Below, in pieces: positions 25,992 through 35,126 of a stretch of DNA of 64,000 nucleotides. Location: contig JAFRHL010000013.1 in NCBI GenBank assembly GCA_017433295.1, forward strand, positions 1 through 64,000, in the 5' to 3' direction. The first letter of the stretch is position 1. The number at the start of each line of letters is the position of its first letter. The DNA is from Eubacterium sp. (lineage in GTDB: Bacteria; Bacillota; Clostridia; Lachnospirales; Lachnospiraceae). The position numbers were made by a program, and so were the translations under genes. The notes beneath the pieces were generated by a model. The model was not told the origin of the DNA. It did not search any database and worked only from the letters and a program-made list of their open reading frames with translations.

Positions 25992-27053
25992 TCAGTTTCT
26001 CCCCCGGCAGGCCAGCATATCCTCCGCCAGGATTCCGTATCCCCGGGCCGGATCATTTACCATCACATGGGTAACTGCCCCCGCCAGTTTTCCCTCCTGT
26101 ATGATGGGGCTGCCGCTTAGTCCCTGGATAATACCCCCTGTCATATTAAGGAGTCTTTCATCTGTGACCCGGATGCCAAGGGTCTTCTGCCTGTCTTTTT
26201 TATCCGGCCATATCTTTTCTATCTCAATTGTATAATCCTGGCTTTTTCCGGAAATACTTGTTCTTAAGAAAGCTTTTCCCTTTTTGACCTGGGATTTTGA
26301 TGCCACAGTCAGGAGATCTTTTTCACCCCTGTCACAGATTCCCGCGCTGTTATCCCTCGGGCTGATCCCGGGCCTCCTTTTCAGACTGCCCCGTATCCCC
26401 AGTGGGGAATTCGTGCTGACAGAGCCAAGATAGCTGCCGGGAGAATAATCAACACTTCCTACGATCTCGCCGGGATGCCGGGCAGCACCTTTGATCACTG
26501 TGGATATGTCTGCCCTGCAGATGCATCCGCCTGAAATGTCCATGGGTACTCCCAGATCATAGTCACTGATCCCGTGTCCCAGGGCAAGAAAGCTGCCATC
26601 CGGGCAAATGCATGTGATGGTCCCGATCCCCTGGGTATCACTGCGCACCCAGGCCCCGATCTGCCATGTATCGTTCTTTCCTGAATATACCGGCCTGATC
26701 CTGATCTTCTGTTTTTCTCCCTTTCGCATTATTGTAAAAAGGACTTCCTTCTCCCGGTTCTTTTTCAGAAAATCCATCAGTTCCCGCCGGCTGTTCATAT
26801 CCTGATTATCTGCTTTGAGGATATAATCTCCGGCCATGAGCTTTTTGCCGGAAGGGTCGCTCTTCTTTATCCCGTCAGAATCCTCAAGCTCCTGGGTGCC
26901 CAGCACCAGCAGACCTCTGGTCCGGATGTAGATTCCCACAGGTTCTCCGGAAACATAGACCTGGGGGGATTCGGCGTGGACAGGAATATGGATAACGACC
27001 TGCAAAGCCAGAATCATCAGCAGAAGCTTCCGTATCCCATTTGTTTTTTTCAT
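25992..27053 (-). CDS. spoIVB: SpoIVB serine peptidase (sigma-K checkpoint signal)
   Basis: SpoIVB is secreted from the forespore and cleaves SpoIVFA, releasing pro-sigma-K processing. A signal anchor (7-27) is followed by a PDZ domain (about 35-120) and an S55 protease domain. The triad is H160 (LGHG), D298 (RVTDE) and S313 (GLSGSP), with the same D-to-S spacing as in B. subtilis. ATG 27051-27053 behind GGAGG is preferred over an upstream frame to 27125. It follows recN, as usual, but spo0A, which normally comes next, is not there; instead the gene converges on the MntR-like gene. Confidence 0.95.
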   Translation of the reverse strand: MKKTNGIRKLLLMILALQVVIHIPVHAESPQVYVSGEPVGIYIRTRGLLVLGTQELEDSDGIKKSDPSGKKLMAGDYILKADNQDMNSRRELMDFLKKNREKEVLFTIMRKGEKQKIRIRPVYSGKNDTWQIGAWVRSDTQGIGTITCICPDGSFLALGHGISDYDLGVPMDISGGCICRADISTVIKGAARHPGEIVGSVDYSPGSYLGSVSTNSPLGIRGSLKRRPGISPRDNSAGICDRGEKDLLTVASKSQVKKGKAFLRTSISGKSQDYTIEIEKIWPDKKDRQKTLGIRVTDERLLNMTGGIIQGLSGSPIIQEGKLAGAVTHVMVNDPARGYGILAEDMLACRGRN

Positions 27054-27165
27054 AAAAAACCTCCATACTGATAAATGACTTAAAAAAGTTACACTCATAG
27101 TATGGAGATAAGATGTCTGATCCAAACAGACAGAATATTCTACCTGACGAAGTATTCAGCTCTTT

Positions 27166-28833
27166 TTACATTTTTGCCAGTTTTTTCATTTCACGGGCAT
27201 TGGCAAGCACGGTATCGGTGATCCGGACTCCGCCAAGCATTCTGGCCAGCTCATGGACCGATTCGTCGTCGTTCAGCAGGCATATTCTGCTGATGGTGGA
27301 ATTTTCGTCACTGGTTTTTTCAATCAGAAAATGTGAATCCGCCATGGCGGCTATCTGGGGCAGATGGGTGATGGCAATGACCTGACGGTCCTTAGCCAGC
27401 CCGGCAAGTCTCTCTGAAACCTTCTGAGCCGTCCTTCCGCTGATTCCCGTGTCTATCTCATCGAATATGAGGGTCTCGATCTGTTCTTCTCCGGCCAGGA
27501 TTGATTTCACCGCCAGCATAATCCGGGAAAGTTCTCCTCCCGAGGCGATCTCATGAAGGGGTCTTACCGGAAGACCCGGGTTGGTTGAGATCATAAAGCA
27601 GACCCTGTCCGTTCCGTCTGCGCTGAAATGATCCGTTTCCGAAAAAGCGATCTCGAATCTCACATCCTTGAAATTCAAATCGAGCAGGGCTGCTCCTACA
27701 GCTTCCGCCAGAGGCTTTGCCGCGCTTTCTCTCAGGTCATGGAGCCTCTTACAAAGGGCCGTAAGTTTTTTCTCGGAGGCCGCTGCTTCCTTCTTCAGGG
27801 CACTGATCTCCTCATCATGGTTGAGGAGCTGCTCATACCTGGCCCTGCTTTTATCCCTGTAGGCAAAAATCTTCGGTATACTGTCACCGTATCTGGCTTT
27901 CAGATGGTTGATCTGATCCAGGCGTTCTTCTGTATCATGGTAGGCCTGCTCATCGAACTCCATGGAGGACATGTAATCAGAGAGCTCCCTGTTAAGATCA
28001 TTCAGAAGGGTATCCACCGTGGAAGCCTGCTCCATCAGAGAAAGGACTGCCTCATCATAATCAGAAGCATCGGAAAGAAAACGTATGGCGCTGCCCATCC
28101 GGTCTGAGGCGCTGTCACTGCCCTTGCCGGTCAGCTCATAGGCTTTCCCGCAGGCGGAAAGAATATCCCTGGCGTGTGATATTTTCTCAAAAAAGCTTTC
28201 CAGTTCTTCGTCTTCTCCTTCCCTTAGGGAGGCCGCTTCAATATCCCGGATCTCATACTGAAGAAATTCCATCTCCCGCAGTCTTTCTTCCTCACCGATA
28301 TCCTGTTCCGATAATCTGTGCTTAAGCTCCTGATACCTATGGTATTCCCAGGCCACCTGCTCTTTCACGGGGTAAATATTTCCCTTGTCATAGCTGTCCA
28401 GTATCTTTAAATGATTGACCGGCTTTAATAAGAGCTGGTTTTCATGCTGGCCGCTTAAGTCCAGAAGGAAAGGAGACAGCTCTTTTAAACGGCTTAAGGT
28501 GATGTTGCAGCCGTTTACCTTATTTACCACTCTCTGATTCGTGATCCTCCGTGAGATAATGATCTCACCCTCTTCAAAGGGGATCTCATAGTCACAAAGC
28601 AGCTTTTTTACCATCTCATTATCTGTGTGAAATACCAGCTCGATTAGAGCCAGATCACTGCCCTCGCGAATCATGTCTTTGGGTATTTTCCCTCCCAGGG
28701 CAGACTGGATGGAGCCGATGAGGACAGATTTTCCTGCTCCTGTTTCTCCTGTCAGTATATTCAGATGATCTGTAAAATCGATGTCTGCTTCTTCGATCAG
28801 CGCAAGATTCTTTACATGAAGATTAATAAGCAT
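27166..28833 (-). CDS. recN: DNA repair protein RecN
   Basis: An SMC-like ATPase of double-strand break repair, 555 residues. The N-terminal Walker A is GETGAGKSVLIGS, coiled-coil arms fill the middle, and the C-terminal half has the ASGGELSRIMLA signature and FDEIDTGISG Walker B. GGAGGATAG precedes the ATG. It sits between argR and spoIVB, the standard clostridial order. Confidence 0.97.
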   Translation of the reverse strand: MLINLHVKNLALIEEADIDFTDHLNILTGETGAGKSVLIGSIQSALGGKIPKDMIREGSDLALIELVFHTDNEMVKKLLCDYEIPFEEGEIIISRRITNQRVVNKVNGCNITLSRLKELSPFLLDLSGQHENQLLLKPVNHLKILDSYDKGNIYPVKEQVAWEYHRYQELKHRLSEQDIGEEERLREMEFLQYEIRDIEAASLREGEDEELESFFEKISHARDILSACGKAYELTGKGSDSASDRMGSAIRFLSDASDYDEAVLSLMEQASTVDTLLNDLNRELSDYMSSMEFDEQAYHDTEERLDQINHLKARYGDSIPKIFAYRDKSRARYEQLLNHDEEISALKKEAAASEKKLTALCKRLHDLRESAAKPLAEAVGAALLDLNFKDVRFEIAFSETDHFSADGTDRVCFMISTNPGLPVRPLHEIASGGELSRIMLAVKSILAGEEQIETLIFDEIDTGISGRTAQKVSERLAGLAKDRQVIAITHLPQIAAMADSHFLIEKTSDENSTISRICLLNDDESVHELARMLGGVRITDTVLANAREMKKLAKM

Positions 28834-28877
28834 TCTATCCTCCCAACATACTATATCCGGGCGGTCCCGGCTGCCGC

Positions 28878-29336
28878 TCAGGCTGATCCCTTTATGATCT
28901 GGTCCAGCTCAAGCATGACCTCCGGTACCAGGGACGCCTGCTTGATAACGCATAGAATAGTATCATCCCCGGCAATACTCCCCACGATTCCCTTTATGGC
29001 TATGGAATCTATGGCCGCCGCGCAGGCCATGGCCATGCCGGACACCGTCTTTATCACCAGGATATTCTCCGCCTCCTCCATGTGCAGGATCGCTTCGGAA
29101 AGCACCCTGCGGTATTTACTGGAAACATGAAGGTTTTCCCTCAGTATGGGAGCATATTTGGGTCTTCCGTTCTCTCCGGTGACCTTTGTAAGCTTCAGCT
29201 CCCGGATATCCCTTGAAATGGTACCCTGGGTTGAAGAAAAGCCTGCCCTTTTCAGATAGCCTGCCAGCTCCTCCTGCGTCTCAATATCATAATTCTTAAT
29301 AAGCTCTAAAATCTTTTCCTGACGTTTTCCTTTCAT
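28878..29336 (-). CDS. argR: Arginine repressor ArgR
   Basis: A 152-residue ArgR: N-terminal winged helix with SSTQGTISRDIRELKL, and a C-terminal hexamerisation and arginine-binding domain with GSIAGDDTILCV. It represses arginine synthesis and activates catabolism in response to arginine. GAGGGAC precedes the ATG. No arg genes are nearby; its place between nadK and recN is conserved and does not reflect its regulon. Confidence 0.95.
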   Translation of the reverse strand: MKGKRQEKILELIKNYDIETQEELAGYLKRAGFSSTQGTISRDIRELKLTKVTGENGRPKYAPILRENLHVSSKYRRVLSEAILHMEEAENILVIKTVSGMAMACAAAIDSIAIKGIVGSIAGDDTILCVIKQASLVPEVMLELDQIIKGSA

Positions 29337-29348
29337 ACTGTCCCTCTG

Positions 29349-30188
29349 TCAAACCAGCTTTTCTTTTAAAATCTTTGTGAAACCTACTTCTCTTGTCTTG
29401 ATAAAGGGTGTCACCTCTTCTGCCCTGCGGATCCTGACCTGATCACCCGTCCTGATATGGATCCCTTCTTTTCCGTCAAATGAAACCACCGCCTGCTCCT
29501 TTTTTGTTCCCCGCAGGTCCTCCACCTCTATGGTGACGGTATCTTCCTTGGCCAGCACAACGCTTCTGGTGGCCAGGGAATGGGGACAGACAGGGGTGAT
29601 AACGAAGTTCTTACATGTGGGATTGATGATGGGGCCGCCGGCGGACAGGTTATAGCCGGTGGCTCCGGTGGGAGTACAGACGATCACACCATCAGCCCGG
29701 TAACTGTCGCTTAGGGTATCGTTGATCAGTACGGAAAATCCGGTTGCCCGGCCGAAATCCGCATGGCTGACCACCACATCATTCAAAACTGTGTAGGATA
29801 TCAGACACTCTCCCTCTCGGTAGACATCCGCCCGGAGCATGATCCTCTTTTCCAGCTGGTAATGATCGGCCATCAGGTCATCAATGGCCATATCCAGCTC
29901 ATGGACATCGATTTCAGCAAGAAAACCCAGTCTTCCCCGGTTAATACCCAGAAGCGGTATGTTGCTGCCGATGAGACGGCTTGCTGCGTTTAATATGGTG
30001 CCGTCTCCGCCGATCACCAGGATGCACTCTGTCCCCTCGGGGATCTCTATGGGCTCCGTATCATCCTTCTTGTAGGCATGACATATCTGGCAGGAGGCGC
30101 CCCGGCTTTCCAGCATGGAACGTACATGGCCCGACAGGGCCAGCTTTTTATCTTTTTGTTTATTGGTAATAATCAGAAAATTTTTCAT
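29349..30188 (-). CDS. nadK: NAD kinase
   Basis: NadK phosphorylates NAD to NADP. The 279-residue form shows the GGDGTILNA motif near residue 57 and a NLSAGGPI stretch near residue 177. Start taken as the ATG at 30186-30188, giving the usual MKNFLIITN opening; it has only a weak AAAGAT site, but an upstream ATG at 30222-30224 would overlap the end of tlyA. Translational coupling with tlyA (16 bases upstream) may compensate. Confidence 0.94.
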   Translation of the reverse strand: MKNFLIITNKQKDKKLALSGHVRSMLESRGASCQICHAYKKDDTEPIEIPEGTECILVIGGDGTILNAASRLIGSNIPLLGINRGRLGFLAEIDVHELDMAIDDLMADHYQLEKRIMLRADVYREGECLISYTVLNDVVVSHADFGRATGFSVLINDTLSDSYRADGVIVCTPTGATGYNLSAGGPIINPTCKNFVITPVCPHSLATRSVVLAKEDTVTIEVEDLRGTKKEQAVVSFDGKEGIHIRTGDQVRIRRAEEVTPFIKTREVGFTKILKEKLV

Positions 30189-30204
30189 TTTTATATATCT
30201 TTTA

Positions 30205-31014
30205 TTATCGGGCGAGCGCTTCATGGGAAGCTTTTACCACTAAAGCCGCCTCTTCCTCACTGATCTTATGGGCACCGGGCATATTCGTAAGATGCAGAAG
30301 ATACTCTATGTTCCCCTCCGGGCCCTTTATGGGGGAATAATCCAGATGAAGCAGGGAGAAGCCGATGGATACTGCATACTGCATGATCAACCGGATCACC
30401 TCTTCATGGACCCGGGTGTCTCTCACAACGCCCTTTTTCCCGACCTTGTCCCTTCCTGCTTCAAATTGCGGTTTAATCAGGCAGACCACCTCCGCCTCCT
30501 CATTTAAACAGTTTTTTACCGGAATCAGAATTTTGGTCAGGGAAATAAAGGATACGTCGATGGAAGCAAAGTCGATCTTCTCGCCGATATCCTCCGGCCT
30601 GACGTAACGCATATTGGTTTTTTCCATGCAGACTACTCTGGGGTCGCTGCGAAGCTTCCAGTCCAGCTGCCCTCTGCCCACATCAACCGAATAGACCCTG
30701 GCCGCCCCGTTTTGAAGCATGCAGTCGGTAAAACCTCCGGTGGAAGCTCCCACATCCATGCATATCCTGTCCGTAAGTTCCAGACCGAACCGGTCTACAG
30801 CCTTCTCAAGCTTCAGGCCGCCCCGGCTGACATATGGCAGGGCCGTGCCCTTTACCTCAACAGTCTCCGCTTCCTTTTCATCAAAGCCCGTCCCGGCCTT
30901 ATCTTCCTTCTGTCCCTGAACATAAACGATGCCGGACATGATCATGGCTTTTGCTTTTTCCCGGGAGGGGGCCAGGCCTTTTTCCACCAGAATGATATCC
31001 AGCCTTTTTTTCAT
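30205..31014 (-). CDS. tlyA: TlyA family rRNA (cytidine-2'-O)-methyltransferase
   Basis: A 269-residue protein with an N-terminal S4 RNA-binding domain (RLDIILVEKGLAPSREKAKAMIMSG) and a Rossmann methyltransferase domain with the SAM loop DVGASTGGFTD. TlyA proteins methylate cytidines in 16S and 23S rRNA in mycobacteria, and the older name hemolysin is misleading. ATG at 31012-31014 behind AGGAG. It sits between ispA and nadK, but dxs, which often separates ispA from tlyA, is missing. Confidence 0.93.
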   Translation of the reverse strand: MKKRLDIILVEKGLAPSREKAKAMIMSGIVYVQGQKEDKAGTGFDEKEAETVEVKGTALPYVSRGGLKLEKAVDRFGLELTDRICMDVGASTGGFTDCMLQNGAARVYSVDVGRGQLDWKLRSDPRVVCMEKTNMRYVRPEDIGEKIDFASIDVSFISLTKILIPVKNCLNEEAEVVCLIKPQFEAGRDKVGKKGVVRDTRVHEEVIRLIMQYAVSIGFSLLHLDYSPIKGPEGNIEYLLHLTNMPGAHKISEEEAALVVKASHEALAR

Positions 31015-31036
31015 GGTCTTTCTCCTTTTATCTGTC

Positions 31037-31933
31037 TTAATACCTCCTGCCGGTAAGGGCCAGCAGCAGCTCTTTAAGAAAATCATTTTTTCCGGAAAGC
31101 TGATCAAAGGCTTCGATGGCCTCCATGGTCAGTCTCTTCTGATCCAGCCCGGCCTGCTCAATTCCCACCAGAGAAACATAGGTATTCTTTTCGTTCTTTT
31201 TATCACTTCCCACCGGTTTCCCCAGTTGGCTGGAGGAAGCAGTACAGTCCAGAATATCATCCTGTATCTGAAAGGCCACTCCCACCTTATCGGCAATGGC
31301 TTCCACCATCTTTATCTCTTTCTCCGGCGCTCCTGCCAGAATGGCTCCGATCATCATGGCACATTCGATCAGGGCTGCCGTCTTATTCTTATGGATGAAC
31401 AGAAGCTTGTCCATGCTGATGGCGCAGCCTTCACTTTCCACATCCGCTGTCTGCCCTCCGATCATGCCGTAAATGCCGGGCTTTGCGGCCAGTACCTGAA
31501 AGGCCCTGGCTGTGCGGATGTCTCTTTCGGTTCCGTTGAAAGCCCCGGAGGCAGTTTCAAAAGCATAGTTAAGAAGAGCATCTCCTGCCAGAATGGCCAT
31601 AGCTTCTCCGTAGATCACATGGGCGGTTTTCCTTCCCCGTCGGTAATCATCATTATCAAGGGCAGGAAGGTCATCATGGATCAGTGAATAGGTATGGATC
31701 ATCTCAATGGCCGCCATGAAGGGTTCAATAAGGTCCCTGTCCTGCCCGCCGTACATTCGATAGGTCTCATCCATCAATAAGGGGCGAAGGCGCTTGCCCC
31801 CGGCTTTCATGGTATAATTCATGGCAGAAAGAACTGTTTTCTGCCATCCTTTTTCCTCCGGAAGAAAACGGCAGACGATCTCCTCAGTCCTTCTGGTTCT
31901 CGACAGAAGCTCTTCCTTCATCATATCCTGCAT
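31037..31933 (-). CDS. ispA: Polyprenyl synthetase (farnesyl diphosphate synthase type)
   Basis: A 298-residue trans-prenyltransferase that condenses isopentenyl diphosphate with allylic diphosphates. The first aspartate-rich motif is DDLPALDNDD, the second is DDILDCT, and KAGGKRLRP carries the substrate-binding basic residues. The ATG overlaps xseB by 50 bases and follows GAGGA. Chain length (C15 against C20) cannot be settled by eye, though the xseB-ispA location favours farnesyl diphosphate synthase. Confidence 0.93.
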   Translation of the reverse strand: MQDMMKEELLSRTRRTEEIVCRFLPEEKGWQKTVLSAMNYTMKAGGKRLRPLLMDETYRMYGGQDRDLIEPFMAAIEMIHTYSLIHDDLPALDNDDYRRGRKTAHVIYGEAMAILAGDALLNYAFETASGAFNGTERDIRTARAFQVLAAKPGIYGMIGGQTADVESEGCAISMDKLLFIHKNKTAALIECAMMIGAILAGAPEKEIKMVEAIADKVGVAFQIQDDILDCTASSSQLGKPVGSDKKNEKNTYVSLVGIEQAGLDQKRLTMEAIEAFDQLSGKNDFLKELLLALTGRRY

Positions 31934-32126
31934 TCTGTTCCTCCTGCAATATCTGTATTTCTTTTTCTGTTTTATCCAGGGCCCTGCCGCATTTATCCAG
32001 CAGCTTCATGCCCTTTTTATAGTATGCCATGGAATCCGACAGGGAGAGGGAGGGGTCTTCCATCTGTTCAAGGATTCTGTCCAGTTCTCCGAAGGCATCT
32101 TCTATAGAAAACTTATTTCCAGCCAT
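31884..32126 (-). CDS. xseB: Exodeoxyribonuclease VII small subunit
   Basis: An 80-residue helical subunit with the typical FSIEDAFGELDRILEQMEDPSLSLSDSMAYYKKGMKLL pattern, which binds the large subunit XseA in repeated copies. It follows xseA by 19 bases and overlaps ispA, indicating coupled translation. Confidence 0.93.
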   Translation of the reverse strand: MAGNKFSIEDAFGELDRILEQMEDPSLSLSDSMAYYKKGMKLLDKCGRALDKTEKEIQILQEEQNAGYDEGRASVENQKD

Positions 32127-32145
32127 ATCAAACCTCGCGAATCAT

Positions 32146-33351
32146 TTAATTATTATCAGGATCAGGCAGGGGGACTGCCCGGATCTGTCCATCTGCGAAT
32201 ATCAGGGTAAAAGCCTGTCCCGCTGTCAGCTGGCTTACAGAGCTGATGGGATGGCCCCGGTCATCCTGGGCAAATACATAGCCTCCCCTCAGTCTTTCCG
32301 AAGGGGAAAGGGCAGTCAGCTTTCCGGAAAGAATATCCATTCTGTGTTTCTTTTCCGACAGAATCTGCTCCATCTTAACATGAAGAGCTGTCTTCAGGCC
32401 GGTAAGCCGCATCTGCTGTTTTAACAGCATAGCTCCCGGATGCCTGGCATCCAGAAGTCTTCTGCATCTTTCATATCTCTGGCGGTATCCGTCTGTCTTC
32501 CGCTCCATCATAAGATCCAGGGATACTCTGTACTGGGTGATCTGCTGGAGGATGGAGTAAATATCCGGTATGGCCAGTTCACAGGCTGCTGAGGGTGTGG
32601 CCGCCCGCACATCGGCGCAATAATCCGCAATGGTCATATCGATTTCATGACCGGTTCCTGAAATTACAGGGGTCTTTGCGGCGAAAATGGCATCGGCCAC
32701 CTCTCGTTCATTAAAGGCCCAGAGATCCTCAATGGATCCTCCGCCCCTTCCTATGATGATGATATCCACATCATTCCGGTCAAAATAACGTATTCCTTCT
32801 GCTATGGTCTTTGCAGCCCCTTCCCCCTGGACCCTGGCGGGATAAAGGATCAGCTGGACAAAGGGATTCCTTCTTCCGGCAATGCTGGTAATATCTTTAA
32901 TGGCTGCCCCGGTCGGGGCTGTAACGATCCCGATACGTTCCGGATAGGGAGGAAGCTCTTTCTTCCTTTCAAAGTCAAAATAGCCTGCCGCATACAGTTC
33001 CTTTTTTAGCTCTTCATAACGGATATACAGCTCTCCCAGTCCGTCAGAAACGATCTTCCTGGCATAGAGCTGGTAGGTACCGTCCCTTCCATAGACCGTA
33101 ATGTTACCGCTGGCTGTCACCTGCTGTCCGTTTTCCATCCTGAAATTCAGTCCACCGGCCCGGTCCGACGAAAACATGATGCAGCGGATAGAGGCTCCGG
33201 CATCCTTGAGCGTAAAATAAATATGCCCTGAAGAATGGTACTTACAGTTGGATACCTCACCTTTTATGCTAATGTTCCTAAGAGCGTAATCCCCGTCAAA
33301 TATTCTCCTGATATAAGAATTGACCTGGGATACGGAAAAAACTCTTTTCAT
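32146..33351 (-). CDS. xseA: Exodeoxyribonuclease VII large subunit
   Basis: The 401-residue catalytic subunit that degrades single-stranded DNA. It has an N-terminal OB fold (SQVNSYIRRIFDGDYALRNISIKGEVSN), the nuclease core with GRGGGSIEDLWAFNE and SGTGHEID, and a C-terminal coiled-coil region. It starts 84 bases downstream of nusB, across a terminator-like hairpin, so expression may be reduced relative to nusB. Confidence 0.95.
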   Translation of the reverse strand: MKRVFSVSQVNSYIRRIFDGDYALRNISIKGEVSNCKYHSSGHIYFTLKDAGASIRCIMFSSDRAGGLNFRMENGQQVTASGNITVYGRDGTYQLYARKIVSDGLGELYIRYEELKKELYAAGYFDFERKKELPPYPERIGIVTAPTGAAIKDITSIAGRRNPFVQLILYPARVQGEGAAKTIAEGIRYFDRNDVDIIIIGRGGGSIEDLWAFNEREVADAIFAAKTPVISGTGHEIDMTIADYCADVRAATPSAACELAIPDIYSILQQITQYRVSLDLMMERKTDGYRQRYERCRRLLDARHPGAMLLKQQMRLTGLKTALHVKMEQILSEKKHRMDILSGKLTALSPSERLRGGYVFAQDDRGHPISSVSQLTAGQAFTLIFADGQIRAVPLPDPDNN

Positions 33352-33394
33352 TTAAAAAGACTCCGTCACAGTCAAAATCTCCCCGCTGATGAAA

Positions 33395-33428
33395 AGCCTT
33401 ACATGCGGTCATAAAGGCATGTAAGGCT
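33395..33428 (-). terminator. Terminator-like hairpin between nusB and xseA
   Basis: A perfect 12-bp stem, AGCCTTACATGC with GCATGTAAGGCT, flanks a 10-base loop. On the minus strand it is followed by TTTTCATC. It lies seven bases after the nusB stop and may act as a partial terminator or as an mRNA 3' end stabiliser inside the operon. Confidence 0.6.
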
Positions 33429-33435
33429 GTTCGTC

Positions 33436-33837
33436 TCATGCCAGCTTGGCCAGTACCCCGTTGATAAATCTGGGAGCCTCTTCGCTGCAATAGATCTTGG
33501 CGATCTCCACAGCTTCATTAATAGCCACGCCGGTGGGTATATCTTCGTCCTCAAGGATCTCATAAACTGCCAGTCGTAAAATAGCCAGCTCGGCCTTCCC
33601 CAGGCGGCTGATACGCCAGCCGTCACATATCTCCATGATCTTTGCGTCATATCCGGAAAGTCCTGAGATGACTGCCTTCAGCTTATCCCTGATATAGGTC
33701 TCATCTGTTTCTTCTATTTCCTGCCGGTCTGAAAAATAGTCATCCACCTGTTCCCAGAGCTCCTCCGGGGTATTGAATTCCAGCCGGAACAACAGAAGGA
33801 ATATGGTTTCCCTCAGCTTTCGTCTTGTCATCTTCAT
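33436..33837 (-). CDS. nusB: Transcription antitermination factor NusB
   Basis: A 133-residue all-helical protein that binds boxA RNA with S10 in rRNA antitermination. It has the RRKLRETIFLLLFRLEF start and the C-terminal LRLAVYEIL and GVAINEAVEIAK stretches typical of NusB. ATG behind GAGGAAC. It follows the Gls24 gene by 13 bases. Confidence 0.95.
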   Translation of the reverse strand: MKMTRRKLRETIFLLLFRLEFNTPEELWEQVDDYFSDRQEIEETDETYIRDKLKAVISGLSGYDAKIMEICDGWRISRLGKAELAILRLAVYEILEDEDIPTGVAINEAVEIAKIYCSEEAPRFINGVLAKLA

Positions 33838-33850
33838 GACGGTTCCTCCA

Positions 33851-34231
33851 TTATTTCTGTCCTTCGTCCATCTGAACCCCTGCGATGCGGATGTTCACAT
33901 CAATGACAGTGAGACCTGTCATGGTCTCGATGGCATTCTTGACTTTCTCCTGGACTTCCCGGGATGTTTTCGGGATACTGACGCCATAATTAAGCACAAG
34001 GCTGAGTTTAACCTCTACTTCTTCTCCCAGGATCTCAACCTTTACTCCGCTTGACAGGTTCTTCATCCCCAGTTTGCTCACGATCTCATTGGTAATATTC
34101 CCGGACATCTTGGCTACCCCGTCCACCTCGGTGGCTGCCAGTCCTGCTATGACAGCGATCACTTCATCGGCTATCTGGACCTGTCCAATCTCCTCAACTT
34201 TATATGAATGGTTTAATTTATCCTTTTCCAT
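33851..34231 (-). CDS. Asp23/Gls24 family protein
   Basis: A 126-residue cytoplasmic protein of the Asp23/Gls24 (DUF322) family, with VQIADEVIAVIAGLAATEVDGVAKMSG and a C-terminal VNIRIAGVQ strand. In Clostridia and Bacilli (YqhY) this gene stands just before nusB and has been linked to membrane or fatty-acid homeostasis. ATG at 34229-34231 behind AGGAGG. It opens the nusB-to-spoIVB series from its own promoter. A second family member is at 59569-59925. Confidence 0.9.
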   Translation of the reverse strand: MEKDKLNHSYKVEEIGQVQIADEVIAVIAGLAATEVDGVAKMSGNITNEIVSKLGMKNLSSGVKVEILGEEVEVKLSLVLNYGVSIPKTSREVQEKVKNAIETMTGLTVIDVNIRIAGVQMDEGQK

Positions 34232-34312
34232 CGGAAATCCTCCTGTATAGTTATTATTTTGAGACTTATCCGCCTCTTTGATACCGGCAGCACCGGCATG
34301 AGAGTTTATTTT

Positions 34313-34341
34313 ATTATAACCATACACGGGATCTTTTGCAA
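34313..34341 (-). promoter_or_regulatory. Sigma-A promoter heading the Gls24-nusB operon
   Basis: TTGCAA (34336-34341) and TATAAT (34313-34318) on the minus strand are 17 bases apart. The start near 34306 gives a 75-base leader. The -35 box abuts the spoIIIA terminator. Confidence 0.8.
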
Positions 34342-34342
34342 C

Positions 34343-34366
34343 CAAAAAGGAGGATTTCCTTTTTTG
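34343..34366 (-). terminator. Terminator of the spoIIIA operon
   Basis: On the minus strand AAAAAGGA pairs with TCCTTTTT around a five-base loop, starting about ten bases after the spoIIIAH stop. The 3' arm supplies the T-run. Confidence 0.7.
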
Positions 34367-34376
34367 ATTATTTTTC

Positions 34377-35126
34377 TTACCTCTTATCCGGGGTTGAGAC
34401 CCGCATCCGGCTGATTACAATCTGGCTGACCTGATAGCCGGTTTTCCTGGTTACGATATCTTCTATCTGGGCCCTGTCAGACTGGTCCAGATCCTTATAG
34501 TTCAGGATCACATCAATACTGTCTTCGCCGATGGAAACCACTGCCTGGCCATAGCCTTTGGATTTCAACAGCTGTTCAATGGCGGCTTCCTTTTCTATAA
34601 CATCCGCCAGCCTTTCCAGCCTTGCTGCAGCCTCCTGTTTGGCGTCCTCTGACAGTTTGTCGTTTTCGATGATCTGGTTTAGGGCATCCTTTGTCTTTGA
34701 ATGGGTCTGCTCCCGTTCCATTTTTGCCCCTGCAATATACTCACCCACCTGGGCCTGTGTCAGGACCGCATCGCCGATGGTCTCTTCATCCTCTACCTTA
34801 GCAGGGTCATCAACCTTCTCACTGATCAAACTGTCGGCGTCGGAAATATCAAGGCTGCCGGCAGAAACCATTGTCTCTTCTTCTTTCTTTTCCTCTGCCG
34901 CCCCCTTACTTTGCTCTGTTTTCCCAGATGTTTTTTCTTTTGCTGCTTTTTCTTTCCCGCTGTCCTTCTTTTCTCCGACGGCCCTATTCTGACCTGTCAC
35001 TTTCTGTCCGGTATTCTGGCTTATGGTAGGAATATCATTCTGGGTAAAATTCAGATATCCTGCTATTGCGATCAGCACAGCAAGAGATGTGATGGCTATC
35101 TGATTTTTATGAAACATTTTTTTCAT
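34377..35126 (-). CDS. spoIIIAH: Stage III sporulation protein AH
   Basis: The mother-cell partner of forespore SpoIIQ, forming part of the feeding-tube channel. The 249 residues have one membrane span (about 10-28), a charged Lys/Glu-rich linker, and a C-terminal ring-building domain related to YscJ/FliF (SKGYGQAVVSIGEDSIDVILNY). The linker is long and low in complexity. The start overlaps the spoIIIAG stop (ATGA). Confidence 0.94.
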   Translation of the reverse strand: MKKMFHKNQIAITSLAVLIAIAGYLNFTQNDIPTISQNTGQKVTGQNRAVGEKKDSGKEKAAKEKTSGKTEQSKGAAEEKKEEETMVSAGSLDISDADSLISEKVDDPAKVEDEETIGDAVLTQAQVGEYIAGAKMEREQTHSKTKDALNQIIENDKLSEDAKQEAAARLERLADVIEKEAAIEQLLKSKGYGQAVVSIGEDSIDVILNYKDLDQSDRAQIEDIVTRKTGYQVSQIVISRMRVSTPDKR

